A stretch of 64,000 nt of DNA from a bacterium (lineage in GTDB: Bacteria > Bacteroidota > Bacteroidia > NS11-12g > UBA955), in the NCBI GenBank assembly GCA_029945665.1, contig JAQSCZ010000116.1, positions 1 through 64,000 on the forward strand, given 5' to 3'. A model generated the notes under the pieces. That model had not been told where the DNA came from, did no database searches, and saw nothing but the letters and a program-made list of their open reading frames with translations. The position numbers and the translations under genes were made by a program. Shown piece after piece: positions 27,232-36,686 of the stretch. How positions within the stretch are numbered: the stretch's first letter is position 1; the number at the start of each line of letters is the position of its first letter.

Positions 27232-28464
27232 TCAGAGAATTGATTTTTCCATTTGGCTTAATATGGAATTCATATTTAAAAATTGATTTGCATATCTTTT
27301 GGCATTCGCTTGAATTTCACTGTAATCTTGATTACAAGCTTGTAAAATTGCTTCTTTTAATTTCAAATTATCCTCTGGAGGTATCACAATTCCCATTTTA
27401 TTATCAAATATTTCATTAAATAAACTTGTACCTTCTATTGCTGTAGCAATTACTAAACCACCTGAAGCAAGGATGGTTGTTAGTTTACTTGGCATTACCA
27501 AGTCACTTGCTTCGCTTTTTTGAAGAACAAGATGAATATCAGCCAAATTCAAGAATTCATTAAACTTTTCATTACTTTGAAGTGGCATAAATTTTAAATT
27601 TGATGCCCCCTTAGATATTGCCAAATTTTCCAAATTTTGTCGATTAGGTCCATTTCCGCAAATAATGAAATTAATATCTGTATGATTTAGACATTGAATC
27701 GCAATATCTATCAAGGCTTCTAAGCCTTGTTTTTCTCCAATGCTCCCAGAATACAAAACAATCTTATCCGAGTGCTTATATCCCCAAATTGTTTTTATTT
27801 TATCCTTGTCTGATATTGGAAAGAACTTATTTGTATCTACCCAATTAGGAAAATTGAGTATGACCCTTGCTGTCTTGTCTGAAATTTTCTTCCGCATTCC
27901 AACAGAGATTGAACTTATAGAATCAACTCGCTTCAGAATAAATTTTTCCATCCCAAATAGAATATTAAATATAAAATTGGAGTTTACAACTTTGAGGTCC
28001 CTGGCGGCTTCAATTTGTAAATCTTGAATATGATAGTTTATTTTCCCTCCCTTAAAAAACTTATAAAACAAAGCAAGAAATCCCAAATGGAATGGTGGTG
28101 CAATGCAAAAAATATGTTGGTTTTTTTGTTTGAATAGAAGCGGTATAATTTGAAAAAACGAACTAGCAAAAAAACTCGCTTCATGGATCATTCGTTTAAG
28201 ACCTGATGGATTTTCAGGAACATAAAAGGGACATCGATAAACTATGATGTCACCATTTTTATATATTTCCTTTTTAAATAATCTACCTGAATACGGTTCT
28301 TGAACTTTCCAATTAGGATAATAAGGAAATGATGTAATAACAGTGCATAAATATCCATTCTCAGCCAGCCATTCCAACATTTCACCAGTATATTTTCCTA
28401 TACCAGTTAATTCAGGAGAATAGTTTATGCCAATTATTAAAATTCTTTTTTTAGTGTTTTCCAA
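27232..28464 (-). CDS. Family 4 glycosyltransferase, WcaI-like
   Basis: This 410-residue GT-B enzyme starts with ILIIGINYSPELTGIGKYTGEM, typical of the WcaI/WbuB group, and shows the GT4 C-terminal donor-site features: VLYSGSIGEKQGL and, later, the acidic VLQKSEASDLVMPSKL region. It is the last gene of the operon and ends beside the terminator. WcaI-type enzymes extend lipid-linked colanic acid-like repeat units, which fits the WcaJ-like starter and WcaF-like acetyltransferase nearby. The sugar is not predictable. Confidence 0.87.
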   Translation of the reverse strand: MENTKKRILIIGINYSPELTGIGKYTGEMLEWLAENGYLCTVITSFPYYPNWKVQEPYSGRLFKKEIYKNGDIIVYRCPFYVPENPSGLKRMIHEASFFASSFFQIIPLLFKQKNQHIFCIAPPFHLGFLALFYKFFKGGKINYHIQDLQIEAARDLKVVNSNFIFNILFGMEKFILKRVDSISSISVGMRKKISDKTARVILNFPNWVDTNKFFPISDKDKIKTIWGYKHSDKIVLYSGSIGEKQGLEALIDIAIQCLNHTDINFIICGNGPNRQNLENLAISKGASNLKFMPLQSNEKFNEFLNLADIHLVLQKSEASDLVMPSKLTTILASGGLVIATAIEGTSLFNEIFDNKMGIVIPPEDNLKLKEAILQACNQDYSEIQANAKRYANQFLNMNSILSQMEKSIL

Positions 28465-28469
28465 ATTCG

Positions 28470-29303
28470 TTATTTACTATTTGAGTTTCGGTATTCTTTT
28501 ATTTTACAATAAATGATAGTAAAATATGACATTTTAAGAATTGCAAAGGCAAATCCTCTGGCACCATCTCTAAATCCACCCAAAAGAAAAAAACTACCTA
28601 AAAAGAAAAGAGGGCCAATAAAAACACTTTTCATTAAACGGTATTTTAACTTTTGTTTCCATGTCCATTTTGAGATAATATCTGGATTCTGCGCAAACTT
28701 TATAAAGCGAGATGCCTCCCAAGCCGCATACTCATTGTGTTTAATCATGTAATGTGAAGCACCTCGGAAATCTTGATGATCTATTTTGTTTTTTATTTTA
28801 CCAATGGTCCCCTCTAAAATAGGATGCTCATGAATCTCCATGTCTAGCTTACTCCATTGTTCCTCATCTATTTTTTCGTACTCCCCCGCTCCAACTTTAA
28901 ATAATGCTAACTTATTTAGTGGATATCCCCCTTTTAATTTTTTACCTAAAAAATAGATGGTATAACTTAACCAATAGCCTGATTTATCATCATTTTTCAA
29001 TGCTTTGGTTAATTCTTCTTTAAATTCAGTTGTTAAATATTCATCTGCATCCAAAAATAAAACCCATTTAGTGACTGGCGTGTGATTTCTCAAATACCAA
29101 TTTCTCTTTTTAGGAAATTTTCCATCCCACTTAAAATCTACAAATTCGGCTCCATTTGCCAAAGCAATTTCTTTAGTAGAATCGCTGCTTCCAGAATCAA
29201 TCACGACAATTTTTTTTACAAAATTTTTCCCAATGGCATCAAAGCACCCAGGTAAATTTCTTTCCTCATTTAAAACAGGAATAGCAATTGTTAAGTCTAA
29301 CAT
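28470..29303 (-). CDS. Family 2 glycosyltransferase (WaaE/KdtX-like)
   Basis: The 277-residue protein opens with LTIAIPVLNEERNLPGCFDAI, followed by VIDSGSSDST and the DxD site FLDADEYL, which are the hallmarks of the GT2 WaaE-like group. A hydrophobic segment near 225-245 (FIGPLFFLGSFFLLGG) suggests membrane attachment. It lies 5 nt from the downstream glycosyltransferase and 5 nt from the upstream acetyltransferase, so it is co-transcribed. It likely adds a hexose to the repeat unit. Confidence 0.85.
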   Translation of the reverse strand: MLDLTIAIPVLNEERNLPGCFDAIGKNFVKKIVVIDSGSSDSTKEIALANGAEFVDFKWDGKFPKKRNWYLRNHTPVTKWVLFLDADEYLTTEFKEELTKALKNDDKSGYWLSYTIYFLGKKLKGGYPLNKLALFKVGAGEYEKIDEEQWSKLDMEIHEHPILEGTIGKIKNKIDHQDFRGASHYMIKHNEYAAWEASRFIKFAQNPDIISKWTWKQKLKYRLMKSVFIGPLFFLGSFFLLGGFRDGARGFAFAILKMSYFTIIYCKIKEYRNSNSK

Positions 29304-29308
29304 ATTAT

Positions 29309-29860
29309 TTAATTTTCAAAAAGGATTGTTCTTTTCTTAAGCGGTACACAAGGATTACCAGCACATACCATCCATTCTGGCAGATGCTTGTTAACGACCG
29401 ATCGCGCTCCAACAACACAACCTGTACCTATTTTAATTCCAGGATGGATAAAGGCTTCGGTGGCTACCCATGCATAGTTGCCAATTGTAATGGGTTTTGT
29501 TATTAGAATAAACCCTTTGGTATTATAATCATGTGTACCTGCACAAATATGTGCGCCTTGCGAAATCACAGCTTTTTTGCCAATGCTTATTTTATCTTGA
29601 GAGTATAAGATAGCGCCATTGGCGATACCACACTCATCTGCTAGAATCAAATTCCATGGCGCCCATATTTTAACTTTGGGATATACATGTACTTTTTTGC
29701 CAACTTTTGCACCAAAGCAGCGCAAAACAAAGGATCTCCATGCATGAAATGGCTTAGGTGAATATTTGAAAAATATTAAATAAGCCATGTCCCAAATTAA
29801 TCGTCCAATCCTATTTTGTAACGAAAAAGATGGTCCACTATGTGTATCTAGATTGTGCAT
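29309..29860 (-). CDS. WcaF-like acetyltransferase
   Basis: The 183-residue left-handed beta-helix protein has hexapeptide-type repeats (for example VGKKVHVYPKVKIWAPWNLIL and IGKKAVISQGAHICAGTHDY). The last part (AWVATEAFIHPGIKIGTGCVVGARSVV) is characteristic of the WcaF/maltose O-acetyltransferase family, and the N-terminal HSGPSFSLQNRIGRLIW is WcaF-like. It would add O-acetyl groups from acetyl-CoA to the polysaccharide repeat. It is one of three acetyltransferases in the operon. Confidence 0.87.
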   Translation of the reverse strand: MHNLDTHSGPSFSLQNRIGRLIWDMAYLIFFKYSPKPFHAWRSFVLRCFGAKVGKKVHVYPKVKIWAPWNLILADECGIANGAILYSQDKISIGKKAVISQGAHICAGTHDYNTKGFILITKPITIGNYAWVATEAFIHPGIKIGTGCVVGARSVVNKHLPEWMVCAGNPCVPLKKRTILFEN

Positions 29861-29876
29861 ATTTTATTGGTGAGAA

Positions 29877-31064
29877 TTAATTTATAACAGACTTAAACCT
29901 AGCTGCAGCAGCTTGAATTGTAAAATATTTTGTAAACGCCATTGCTGCATTTTTTCTCATACTTTGTTTTTTTTCGGGATTTAGTTTAAGCCAATTGGTT
30001 AATAAATCTAGAACCCCTTCATACGTATCAGAAGCAATAAATCCGGCATTTTCTATTTCAATTTCTTTGTAAATATTCACTTGATTAGATATCAATACGG
30101 GCTTTTCACAAGCTAATGATTCAGCGACGGCAATTCCAAAATTTTCTTGATGACTAGGTAAAATAAAAGCATCACATAAATAAAATGCACCCCATTTACT
30201 ATCTCCTGTTAACATACCGGGAAAAATTACATTTGATTTCAAAAGTGAACTATTCTGAACCTTAGTGTTCAATTTAATTCCTAAATCTGAATCAATACCG
30301 GGTCCTGCAATTACCAATTGAGGTATAATAGATTCGGTGTTGGTATGCAACTGTAAAATTGCTTCATATGCTGCTATCAAATTCTCTACCCCTTTCTTCT
30401 CATGAATTCGGCTCAAAAACAAGATAAAATTTCTATTTAAACCAATGCATTTCTCTCTAAATGCGAGTTCCATACTAGGCATAAAATTAGGTGGTGTTTG
30501 AATGCCATATCCAATATTCAACTCTTTTTTTGGTTGATAAGGTTTAAAGGTTTCACGCGCTAATAATAATTCAGCTTGACATGTAAATAAAATTGCATCG
30601 GCTATATTTATAAGTTTAGATTCTATTAAATTCCAGTAAATAATATTGCGTATGGCCTTTAATTTTCTGGCCTCATTTTTTTGAAAATAAGGGTCTAGCA
30701 TACCATGAGGCATTACATAAAGCTTAGGGAGATTTTGTTTTTCTTTGTTTAATTTTGCAAGAACTTTTCTTACTGCAAATCCATGATAAAGCCACAAACC
30801 ATGGACAATTACTGCATCAAATTTACAAATATTTTGTAATAACCAGGGGTATAATTTATTGCTATATTGCCAAGCTGTTTTTGTTGGACCTAACGCAGTA
30901 ATTTTGAAACTATCTTTTCCTAGAAAAACTTGATTAGGATCATCCAAACATACAACTTCTGTTTCAAAGCCTAATTTTTCTAATTGAGGTATAGCATTTC
31001 TAATCCCCTGACAGGGTCCGCCACTCATTGGATTCATACTTGCTATAACTCTCAGAATTTTCAT
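29877..31064 (-). CDS. Family 4 glycosyltransferase
   Basis: This 395-residue GT-B protein begins ILRVIASMNPMSGGPCQGIRNA, the glycine-rich acceptor-side loop of GT4 enzymes. Its C-terminal half has LFLSRIHEKKGVENLI and the EX7E-type motif around HQENFGIAVAESLACEKPVL. Its start overlaps the stop of the upstream asparagine synthetase gene by 4 nt (ATGA), which suggests translational coupling. It is probably a cytoplasmic glycosyltransferase for the repeat unit. Confidence 0.88.
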   Translation of the reverse strand: MKILRVIASMNPMSGGPCQGIRNAIPQLEKLGFETEVVCLDDPNQVFLGKDSFKITALGPTKTAWQYSNKLYPWLLQNICKFDAVIVHGLWLYHGFAVRKVLAKLNKEKQNLPKLYVMPHGMLDPYFQKNEARKLKAIRNIIYWNLIESKLINIADAILFTCQAELLLARETFKPYQPKKELNIGYGIQTPPNFMPSMELAFREKCIGLNRNFILFLSRIHEKKGVENLIAAYEAILQLHTNTESIIPQLVIAGPGIDSDLGIKLNTKVQNSSLLKSNVIFPGMLTGDSKWGAFYLCDAFILPSHQENFGIAVAESLACEKPVLISNQVNIYKEIEIENAGFIASDTYEGVLDLLTNWLKLNPEKKQSMRKNAAMAFTKYFTIQAAAARFKSVIN

Positions 31065-32914
31065 TTGATATTATTCTCTTCTAACCATTTCTCCAAAATT
31101 ACAAATGCCCAGACATGCATCCAAGTAACTGATTTATCATTGTTTAGAAATCTTTTCCAAAGATCTAATAAATTGATACTGTTAAATAATCCTCTTCCAG
31201 CTAATTGATTAATTGCATTGTCACAATAAGTTTTCATTTCGCCACGTAACCATTTATCCCAAGGAAATGAAAATCCTTTTTTGGGACGGTTAACAATATC
31301 TGAAGGTAACAAATCACCCATTGCTTCAACTAACAATGATTTTGGTGAATCTCCTTTCACTTTATATGAATCGGGAATTGATAGTACGAACTCAATAAAC
31401 TTATAATCAAAAAATGGCTCTCTAACTTCTAAGGCCCATGCCATACTCATTTGATCGGTATCCTTCAATAATACATCTAATGTGTAATTGGTTAATTCTG
31501 CAATGGTATACTGACTATAAAGTGGATGGCTTTTAACATTATTATCATCTAAGTTTTTCCAATTTTCAATAGGAGCATTTTCGTGATCGTTGAATAGCTT
31601 CTTCAACTCATCGTTTAAAAAAATAGAGCGACTATTGGCATAAAAGGATTTTATTCCATCGCCTTCAATCGATTGGAAATTTCTAATTTTTGTTATTACT
31701 CTATTATGAAAAACCTTACTTAACAAATTAAATAAAAGATTGGAAAGTGGATTTTTGAAAAGAAATTTGATTTTTGAAAAATCTTTCCATCGTTTGAAAT
31801 TCTTATATCCTACAAAAAGTTCATCACCTCCAATACCTGTTAGTACCACCTTAATCCCCGTTTTTGATACCATTTTCGAGACTAGGTAAGTATTTATTCC
31901 ATCGACAGTAGGACTATCCATATTCGAAATAAATTCCGGTAGTTGGTCTAAAAGATCTGTGGGTTTAAGTTTAAACTCAGTGTGCTTTGTATTGTATTTT
32001 TTGGCAATTAATTGAGAATATTCTGATTCATCAAATTCTTTTTCATCAAACACAATGGAGAATGTTTCAACTGGTTGAGGATTATTTTGAGCCATTAAGG
32101 CAACCACTGCCGATGAATCGATACCACCAGAGAGGAATGCACCAACTTTGACATCGGAAACCATTCTGCTTTGAATCGCCTCTTCGAAAAGCAATCTTGT
32201 TCTCTTTACTGTATCTGCATAGCTTAATGGTTTAAAATCTCTATTTTTAGTATCAGTAATCGACCAATAAATTTTCTTATTAAATTCTCCGTTCTTAAAA
32301 ATTGCATACTCTCCAGGGCAAAGTTGGAAAACCCCTTCAATGATGGTTCTTGGTGTTTTAACCGATAAATTTGCAAGATATTGTTTCAAAGATAATTGGT
32401 CGATTTTTTTATTAACCAAACCAGTGCTTAAAATACTTCTTACCTCCGATCCGAAAATAAACAGTTCCTTGTTTTGAAAGTAATACAGTGGCTTTACACC
32501 TATTCTGTCTCGGGCAATGAACAATTCTTTTTTTGTTTTATCCCAAATAGCAAACGCAAACATCCCGTTTAGGTAATCTAAACATTTTTCTCTCCATTTA
32601 ATAAAAGCTGCTAAAATTACCTCTGTATCAGAACTAGTTTTCCAATTATATTCAATTTTCTCTTTTACCTCAAGGTAGTTATAAATCTCGCCATTAAATA
32701 CAATAACGTAATTATTAGATTGATCATAAAATGGCTGATTAGCTCCATTCGATAAATCAATTATAGACAAACGCTTATGCCCCAATGCCACTTGTTCATC
32801 AATATACAAACCATCTGCATCGGGCCCTCGGTGCTTGATGGCTTGAATCATGTTATTAATTAAAGGTTCACTCTTATCAGTAGTTAAACCCAATATACCT
32901 GCTATGCCACACAT
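31061..32914 (-). CDS. asnB: Asparagine synthetase B-type glutamine amidotransferase
   Basis: The 617-residue protein begins MCGIAG, giving the N-terminal nucleophile Cys2 of class II glutamine amidotransferases, with HRGPD and NGEIYN ligand motifs. The C-terminal synthetase domain has the pyrophosphatase loop LSGGIDSSAV and the acidic-substrate region GIGGDELFVGY. In this setting, between glycosyltransferases, it may amidate a uronic acid or another carboxyl group of the polysaccharide rather than make free asparagine; AsnB homologues do this in some O-antigen clusters. Which reaction applies cannot be read from the sequence. Confidence 0.88.
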   Translation of the reverse strand: MCGIAGILGLTTDKSEPLINNMIQAIKHRGPDADGLYIDEQVALGHKRLSIIDLSNGANQPFYDQSNNYVIVFNGEIYNYLEVKEKIEYNWKTSSDTEVILAAFIKWREKCLDYLNGMFAFAIWDKTKKELFIARDRIGVKPLYYFQNKELFIFGSEVRSILSTGLVNKKIDQLSLKQYLANLSVKTPRTIIEGVFQLCPGEYAIFKNGEFNKKIYWSITDTKNRDFKPLSYADTVKRTRLLFEEAIQSRMVSDVKVGAFLSGGIDSSAVVALMAQNNPQPVETFSIVFDEKEFDESEYSQLIAKKYNTKHTEFKLKPTDLLDQLPEFISNMDSPTVDGINTYLVSKMVSKTGIKVVLTGIGGDELFVGYKNFKRWKDFSKIKFLFKNPLSNLLFNLLSKVFHNRVITKIRNFQSIEGDGIKSFYANSRSIFLNDELKKLFNDHENAPIENWKNLDDNNVKSHPLYSQYTIAELTNYTLDVLLKDTDQMSMAWALEVREPFFDYKFIEFVLSIPDSYKVKGDSPKSLLVEAMGDLLPSDIVNRPKKGFSFPWDKWLRGEMKTYCDNAINQLAGRGLFNSINLLDLWKRFLNNDKSVTWMHVWAFVILEKWLEENNIK

Positions 32915-32947
32915 TTTTTATTATCTCTTTTAATTTTGTGAAAGGAC

Positions 32948-34105
32948 CTATCCTATCTTTAAGTAAATGGCTTCCATTTTATCAATATTTAAATTCAAAT
33001 TGAAACGCTCAATATTAATTTGACCAACTTTAACTCTAGCTTCAATTTCATCCTTGTTTAGTTTTAGCATTTCATCTATTATTAGAACACACTTCGATTG
33101 CCAGTCTTCTAAAAGAATAGCAGCGAAGGGACGTTTTGGAATATAATAGGCTGCTTCGCCACCAACCTCAGTCATTGGCATTTCATTGGTGGTTACAACC
33201 ATTGTACCACATGCCATCGCTTCGGCAATTGGCCAACCAAAACCCTCTTCAAGCGAAGGGAATATAAAAAAACTTGCTGCATTATAAGCTAAGTTTAAAA
33301 CCGACTCATCTAATTTGCTTTTTATATAAATATCGGCTTTGTAAGGCGAAATAGAAATTTGAGTCGCTATCGATTCATTTGCAGACTCACCTACTAAAAA
33401 TAATGGATAAGAAATAGCGTTATTTTCTCTTAATTTATTGTATAATTCGATTACACCAGTTCTATTTTTGTACCACAAATTTCCACCAACATGCAACATG
33501 AAACCATTGTTAAAGTTTAAGTTACAAATTACAGAAAGTTGTTTCCTTGCTTCCTGTTTTTCAATTGTGTAAAAATTGGGATTCAATCCGTTATATACAA
33601 CCTCTGAAATTTGAGGTGTATTGATTAAAATTTTTTCCAAATCGCTTTTAGTTTTTTGTGATACAGAAATAAAATTTTTTCCTTTTAAGTATCCTCTTTT
33701 TATAAATGCTTGATAGAGCCTTCCTGTAAAACTAATTTTATTTTCTTCAATTTGACCAATTGCGGCTTTTTGTGCCATAAAATCATGACAGTGTATAACG
33801 TGTTTTCTATTAGCCACAAGTGGCACCCATGGCCCTAATGCATTGTCGATGAAAACAAATAATGTATCTGAAGAATAATTTGGCAACTTTTTTTTCACCT
33901 TTCTCGGAAAAAGTACAAATTGATCGAAATAACCTGCCCATTTTTTTAAAAAAGATGGTAAAGGCCATTGAAATACAATTGGATCAGGTTGCCAAATCTC
34001 TACAACATGGCCTTTGGCTTTCATTCCTTGAGCCAGCATATTGGTATATTGCTGCATACTTTGAGAATTAAAGAAAAGTGGATGTGAGAAAAATACTATT
34101 TTCAT
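32948..34105 (-). CDS. Family 4 glycosyltransferase
   Basis: This 385-residue GT-B protein has the N-terminal IVFFSHPLFFNSQSMQQYTNM and the GT4 donor-site signature FIFPSLEEGFGWPIAEAMACGTMVV with the EX7E glutamates. The mid-region MLHVGGNLWYKNRTGVIELY is typical of mannosyl/rhamnosyltransferase-like GT4 members. It is followed after 33 nt by asnB and preceded after 7 nt by another GT4. Donor and acceptor are unknown. Confidence 0.87.
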   Translation of the reverse strand: MKIVFFSHPLFFNSQSMQQYTNMLAQGMKAKGHVVEIWQPDPIVFQWPLPSFLKKWAGYFDQFVLFPRKVKKKLPNYSSDTLFVFIDNALGPWVPLVANRKHVIHCHDFMAQKAAIGQIEENKISFTGRLYQAFIKRGYLKGKNFISVSQKTKSDLEKILINTPQISEVVYNGLNPNFYTIEKQEARKQLSVICNLNFNNGFMLHVGGNLWYKNRTGVIELYNKLRENNAISYPLFLVGESANESIATQISISPYKADIYIKSKLDESVLNLAYNAASFFIFPSLEEGFGWPIAEAMACGTMVVTTNEMPMTEVGGEAAYYIPKRPFAAILLEDWQSKCVLIIDEMLKLNKDEIEARVKVGQINIERFNLNLNIDKMEAIYLKIG

Positions 34106-34112
34106 TTACAAC

Positions 34113-35282
34113 TTAGTTAATTGTAATAGATTTTAAATTATCTGCGATTGTTTTGTAGCTATATTGTTCAAGAAAAACAGACGGAGCCGTTTTTTTACTA
34201 AGTTTATTATTAAGTAGTACATCCTCTAATTTTTGTGAAAGTTGACTAATATCTCCAGTTTTAAAAATACAACCATTATCGTTATCAATAATGAGATCGG
34301 TAGCACTTCCGGGCAAATCGGAGAGTATTATAGGAACATTAAAATTCATGGCCTCGTTTACAGATAACCCCCATGTTTCACCAATTTCGGAACACATTAC
34401 AAAAACATCGCAAATTGAATAAAATTCTGAAACTTTAGATTGGTTGATGAAACCCGTAAGAATTACATTTTTTAAATGATTATTTGAAACATAGCTTTCA
34501 ATTTCATTTCGTAATTCGCCCTCACCCAATAGAATTAACCAAGAATTGGGAATATTGACTTTGTGAAAGGCTGCAAGTAAATCCATTGGACGTTTTTTTT
34601 GCAAATACTTTCCAGAATAAAGAATGATCTTATCGCTAATTGGAATACCCAAACTTTGTTTGATGATGCTTTTTCTTGGTTCAAGGTTAATTCTTTCTGA
34701 AGTAAATCTTTTATTATCGACAGAATACGGACAAAAAATAAGTCGACTTTCTTTAACGCCTAAATATTTGTAGAAATTTTTATTTTGTGTGCCAATGTAA
34801 AGGCAATAATTAACACGAGGTAATATTAAATATTTGAGACCAAAGTTTTTCAACTTTTGTTTTAACCCTGTTTTAAGCATTTCTTGATTCAATGGCATTT
34901 CGCATCTTAAGCAAATGGTATGTCCTAATATTTTACCTAATAATAGTACCGACAAATGAGTAAAATAATTCCAACCATGAACAACAATTACTGATTTAGG
35001 TGAAGAGAATAATTGTTTAATAACCCCTAAATTAATGAGACCCAAAAAACCAGCTCCTTGAGAGGGTTTCCAAGAATAATTTTTAAAAAATTTATAGTTA
35101 TAACCTTCTAGTAGCGGTATATCCCATTTTACATCAACACCAAATTGTTTGTCTAACGCACCTCGAATTGATTCATCTGAACAATACCAAGCACTTGTTT
35201 TAACACCATATTCATTCATGAATTTATAAAGTGGCGCAAAATATTGGATAGGATGTGAATTAAGAAAAATAACGTCCTTCAT
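34113..35282 (-). CDS. Family 4 glycosyltransferase
   Basis: The 389-residue protein carries a GT4 C-terminal domain: IILYSGKYLQKKRPMDLLAAF, then DVFVMCSEIGETWGLSVNEAMNFNVPII with the spaced glutamates of the EX7E motif. The N-terminal region (VIFLNSHPIQYFAPLY) is the HPIQY-type start seen in capsule glycosyltransferases. It lies 3 nt downstream of the Wzy-like gene. It probably adds one sugar of the repeat unit. Confidence 0.86.
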   Translation of the reverse strand: MKDVIFLNSHPIQYFAPLYKFMNEYGVKTSAWYCSDESIRGALDKQFGVDVKWDIPLLEGYNYKFFKNYSWKPSQGAGFLGLINLGVIKQLFSSPKSVIVVHGWNYFTHLSVLLLGKILGHTICLRCEMPLNQEMLKTGLKQKLKNFGLKYLILPRVNYCLYIGTQNKNFYKYLGVKESRLIFCPYSVDNKRFTSERINLEPRKSIIKQSLGIPISDKIILYSGKYLQKKRPMDLLAAFHKVNIPNSWLILLGEGELRNEIESYVSNNHLKNVILTGFINQSKVSEFYSICDVFVMCSEIGETWGLSVNEAMNFNVPIILSDLPGSATDLIIDNDNGCIFKTGDISQLSQKLEDVLLNNKLSKKTAPSVFLEQYSYKTIADNLKSITIN

Positions 35283-35285
35283 AAC

Positions 35286-36686
35286 TTAATATTGATTTGC
35301 ATGGTTTACGGTTTCAGATGGTTGACTTGAATTTGATACTTGAGACCTTTGTCGAAAAGAAGCGAGCCATAATCCCCCAACTATACCACAGAATCCCAAT
35401 GCAGTAGGTTGGTGCCATTGCCCTTGAACAACAATTATCATTCCTAAACTTGCCATTAGCCATGGCAGTATATTATTGCTTTTTATCCTTGAATAACTAG
35501 CGAATGCAATTTTGAAAGTTAATCCAACACGTATGGCAATGACGAATAAACCCATTAAACCTAGCTCCCCAATTTCACGCATCCATTCGTAATCGGCAGC
35601 AAGTACAACACTATTATCTCCAGTCAATTGCGCACCTAAGGTTGTTCCAATACCTAATCCTGCTCCAAAAAATGATTTATCTCCCGACCCAATTACAGCT
35701 TTAATTAATTGACCTAAAAACCTTTCTCCAAATACCCCTTCAACCAGTCCACCTTCTGTTTCATTTGCTCCTTCAAATCTATCGGTAAATGCTTCTGCAG
35801 CGGTTTTAAAGAATCCTACATTGCTAAATATTTTAAAAACAAGTACAATAAGAAATGCTGAGAGTATTATCTGTATGAAATATTTGGGTTTTTTAACGAC
35901 AGCAATTAATAGAAAGAAGACCGAAACACCTACCTGAAGCGATAAACCTCGACTGATTGACAATGGAATAGCTGCAATTAGAGAAACAGTTGCAAGAATC
36001 AAAATAGTTCGATTGATCAAAGTTGGGTTCAGCCAAAAATATAGGATGAAAGGTGCAACTAAACTATAAAAACAGGTCGTACCATTTGTAAAAGAAAAAA
36101 AACCTGGTGGCCGAAAATAACCTAATGCGCCACCAAATCCTGCTCCTGCCTCATCGCCACCCACACCTCGGTTAACCCAAGCAGATTGCGGACTATAAAA
36201 CTGCAATCCTATTAGCACTGTCATAACAATTGAAATAACCAGTAACATTCTTCCCAAACGCACTACATCTTGTTGATCAAAAACACGGCCAATCACAAAA
36301 ATCAAAGGAAAATAGAGTAATAAAGTACGTGCTCCATATAGCGCTACAAAAACATTTCCATGACCAAAAAACAAGGCCATTAAAAAGCAAAAAGCTCCAA
36401 GTATGGTCATGCCTGTTAGATAAATATTATATTTTAATAGTTCTTTTTTATTGGCCATAAAAATTAACCAAAGTACTATTGGGTCGCGAACAATAAGTAA
36501 TGGCATCGAAAGAAAAGGCAAGAACCATTTCCTAAGGGCACCCTCAAAAATCCATAATAGGAAGACTATCCAAATGCCTATTTTTAATTTGTAGAGGGGA
36601 TCGCTAGGAGAAGTTAAATCATATTTCTCCCAAAAACCCTTCTTTTTATTAGTTGTATAAGTATTTATGATACTATTTTCAGCCAT
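35286..36686 (-). CDS. Wzy-like polysaccharide polymerase / O-antigen ligase-like protein
   Basis: The 466-residue polytopic protein has about eleven hydrophobic segments and one large hydrophilic loop (roughly residues 290-360: FTDRFEGANETEGG... GSGDKSFFGAGLGIGTTLG), the layout of Wzy polymerases and O-antigen ligases. It would polymerise undecaprenyl-linked repeat units on the periplasmic side, together with the Wzx flippase and the Wzc co-polymerase in the same operon. Primary sequence in this family is poorly conserved, so the call rests on topology and context. It overlaps the upstream glycosyltransferase by 8 nt. Confidence 0.75.
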   Translation of the reverse strand: MAENSIINTYTTNKKKGFWEKYDLTSPSDPLYKLKIGIWIVFLLWIFEGALRKWFLPFLSMPLLIVRDPIVLWLIFMANKKELLKYNIYLTGMTILGAFCFLMALFFGHGNVFVALYGARTLLLYFPLIFVIGRVFDQQDVVRLGRMLLVISIVMTVLIGLQFYSPQSAWVNRGVGGDEAGAGFGGALGYFRPPGFFSFTNGTTCFYSLVAPFILYFWLNPTLINRTILILATVSLIAAIPLSISRGLSLQVGVSVFFLLIAVVKKPKYFIQIILSAFLIVLVFKIFSNVGFFKTAAEAFTDRFEGANETEGGLVEGVFGERFLGQLIKAVIGSGDKSFFGAGLGIGTTLGAQLTGDNSVVLAADYEWMREIGELGLMGLFVIAIRVGLTFKIAFASYSRIKSNNILPWLMASLGMIIVVQGQWHQPTALGFCGIVGGLWLASFRQRSQVSNSSQPSETVNHANQY

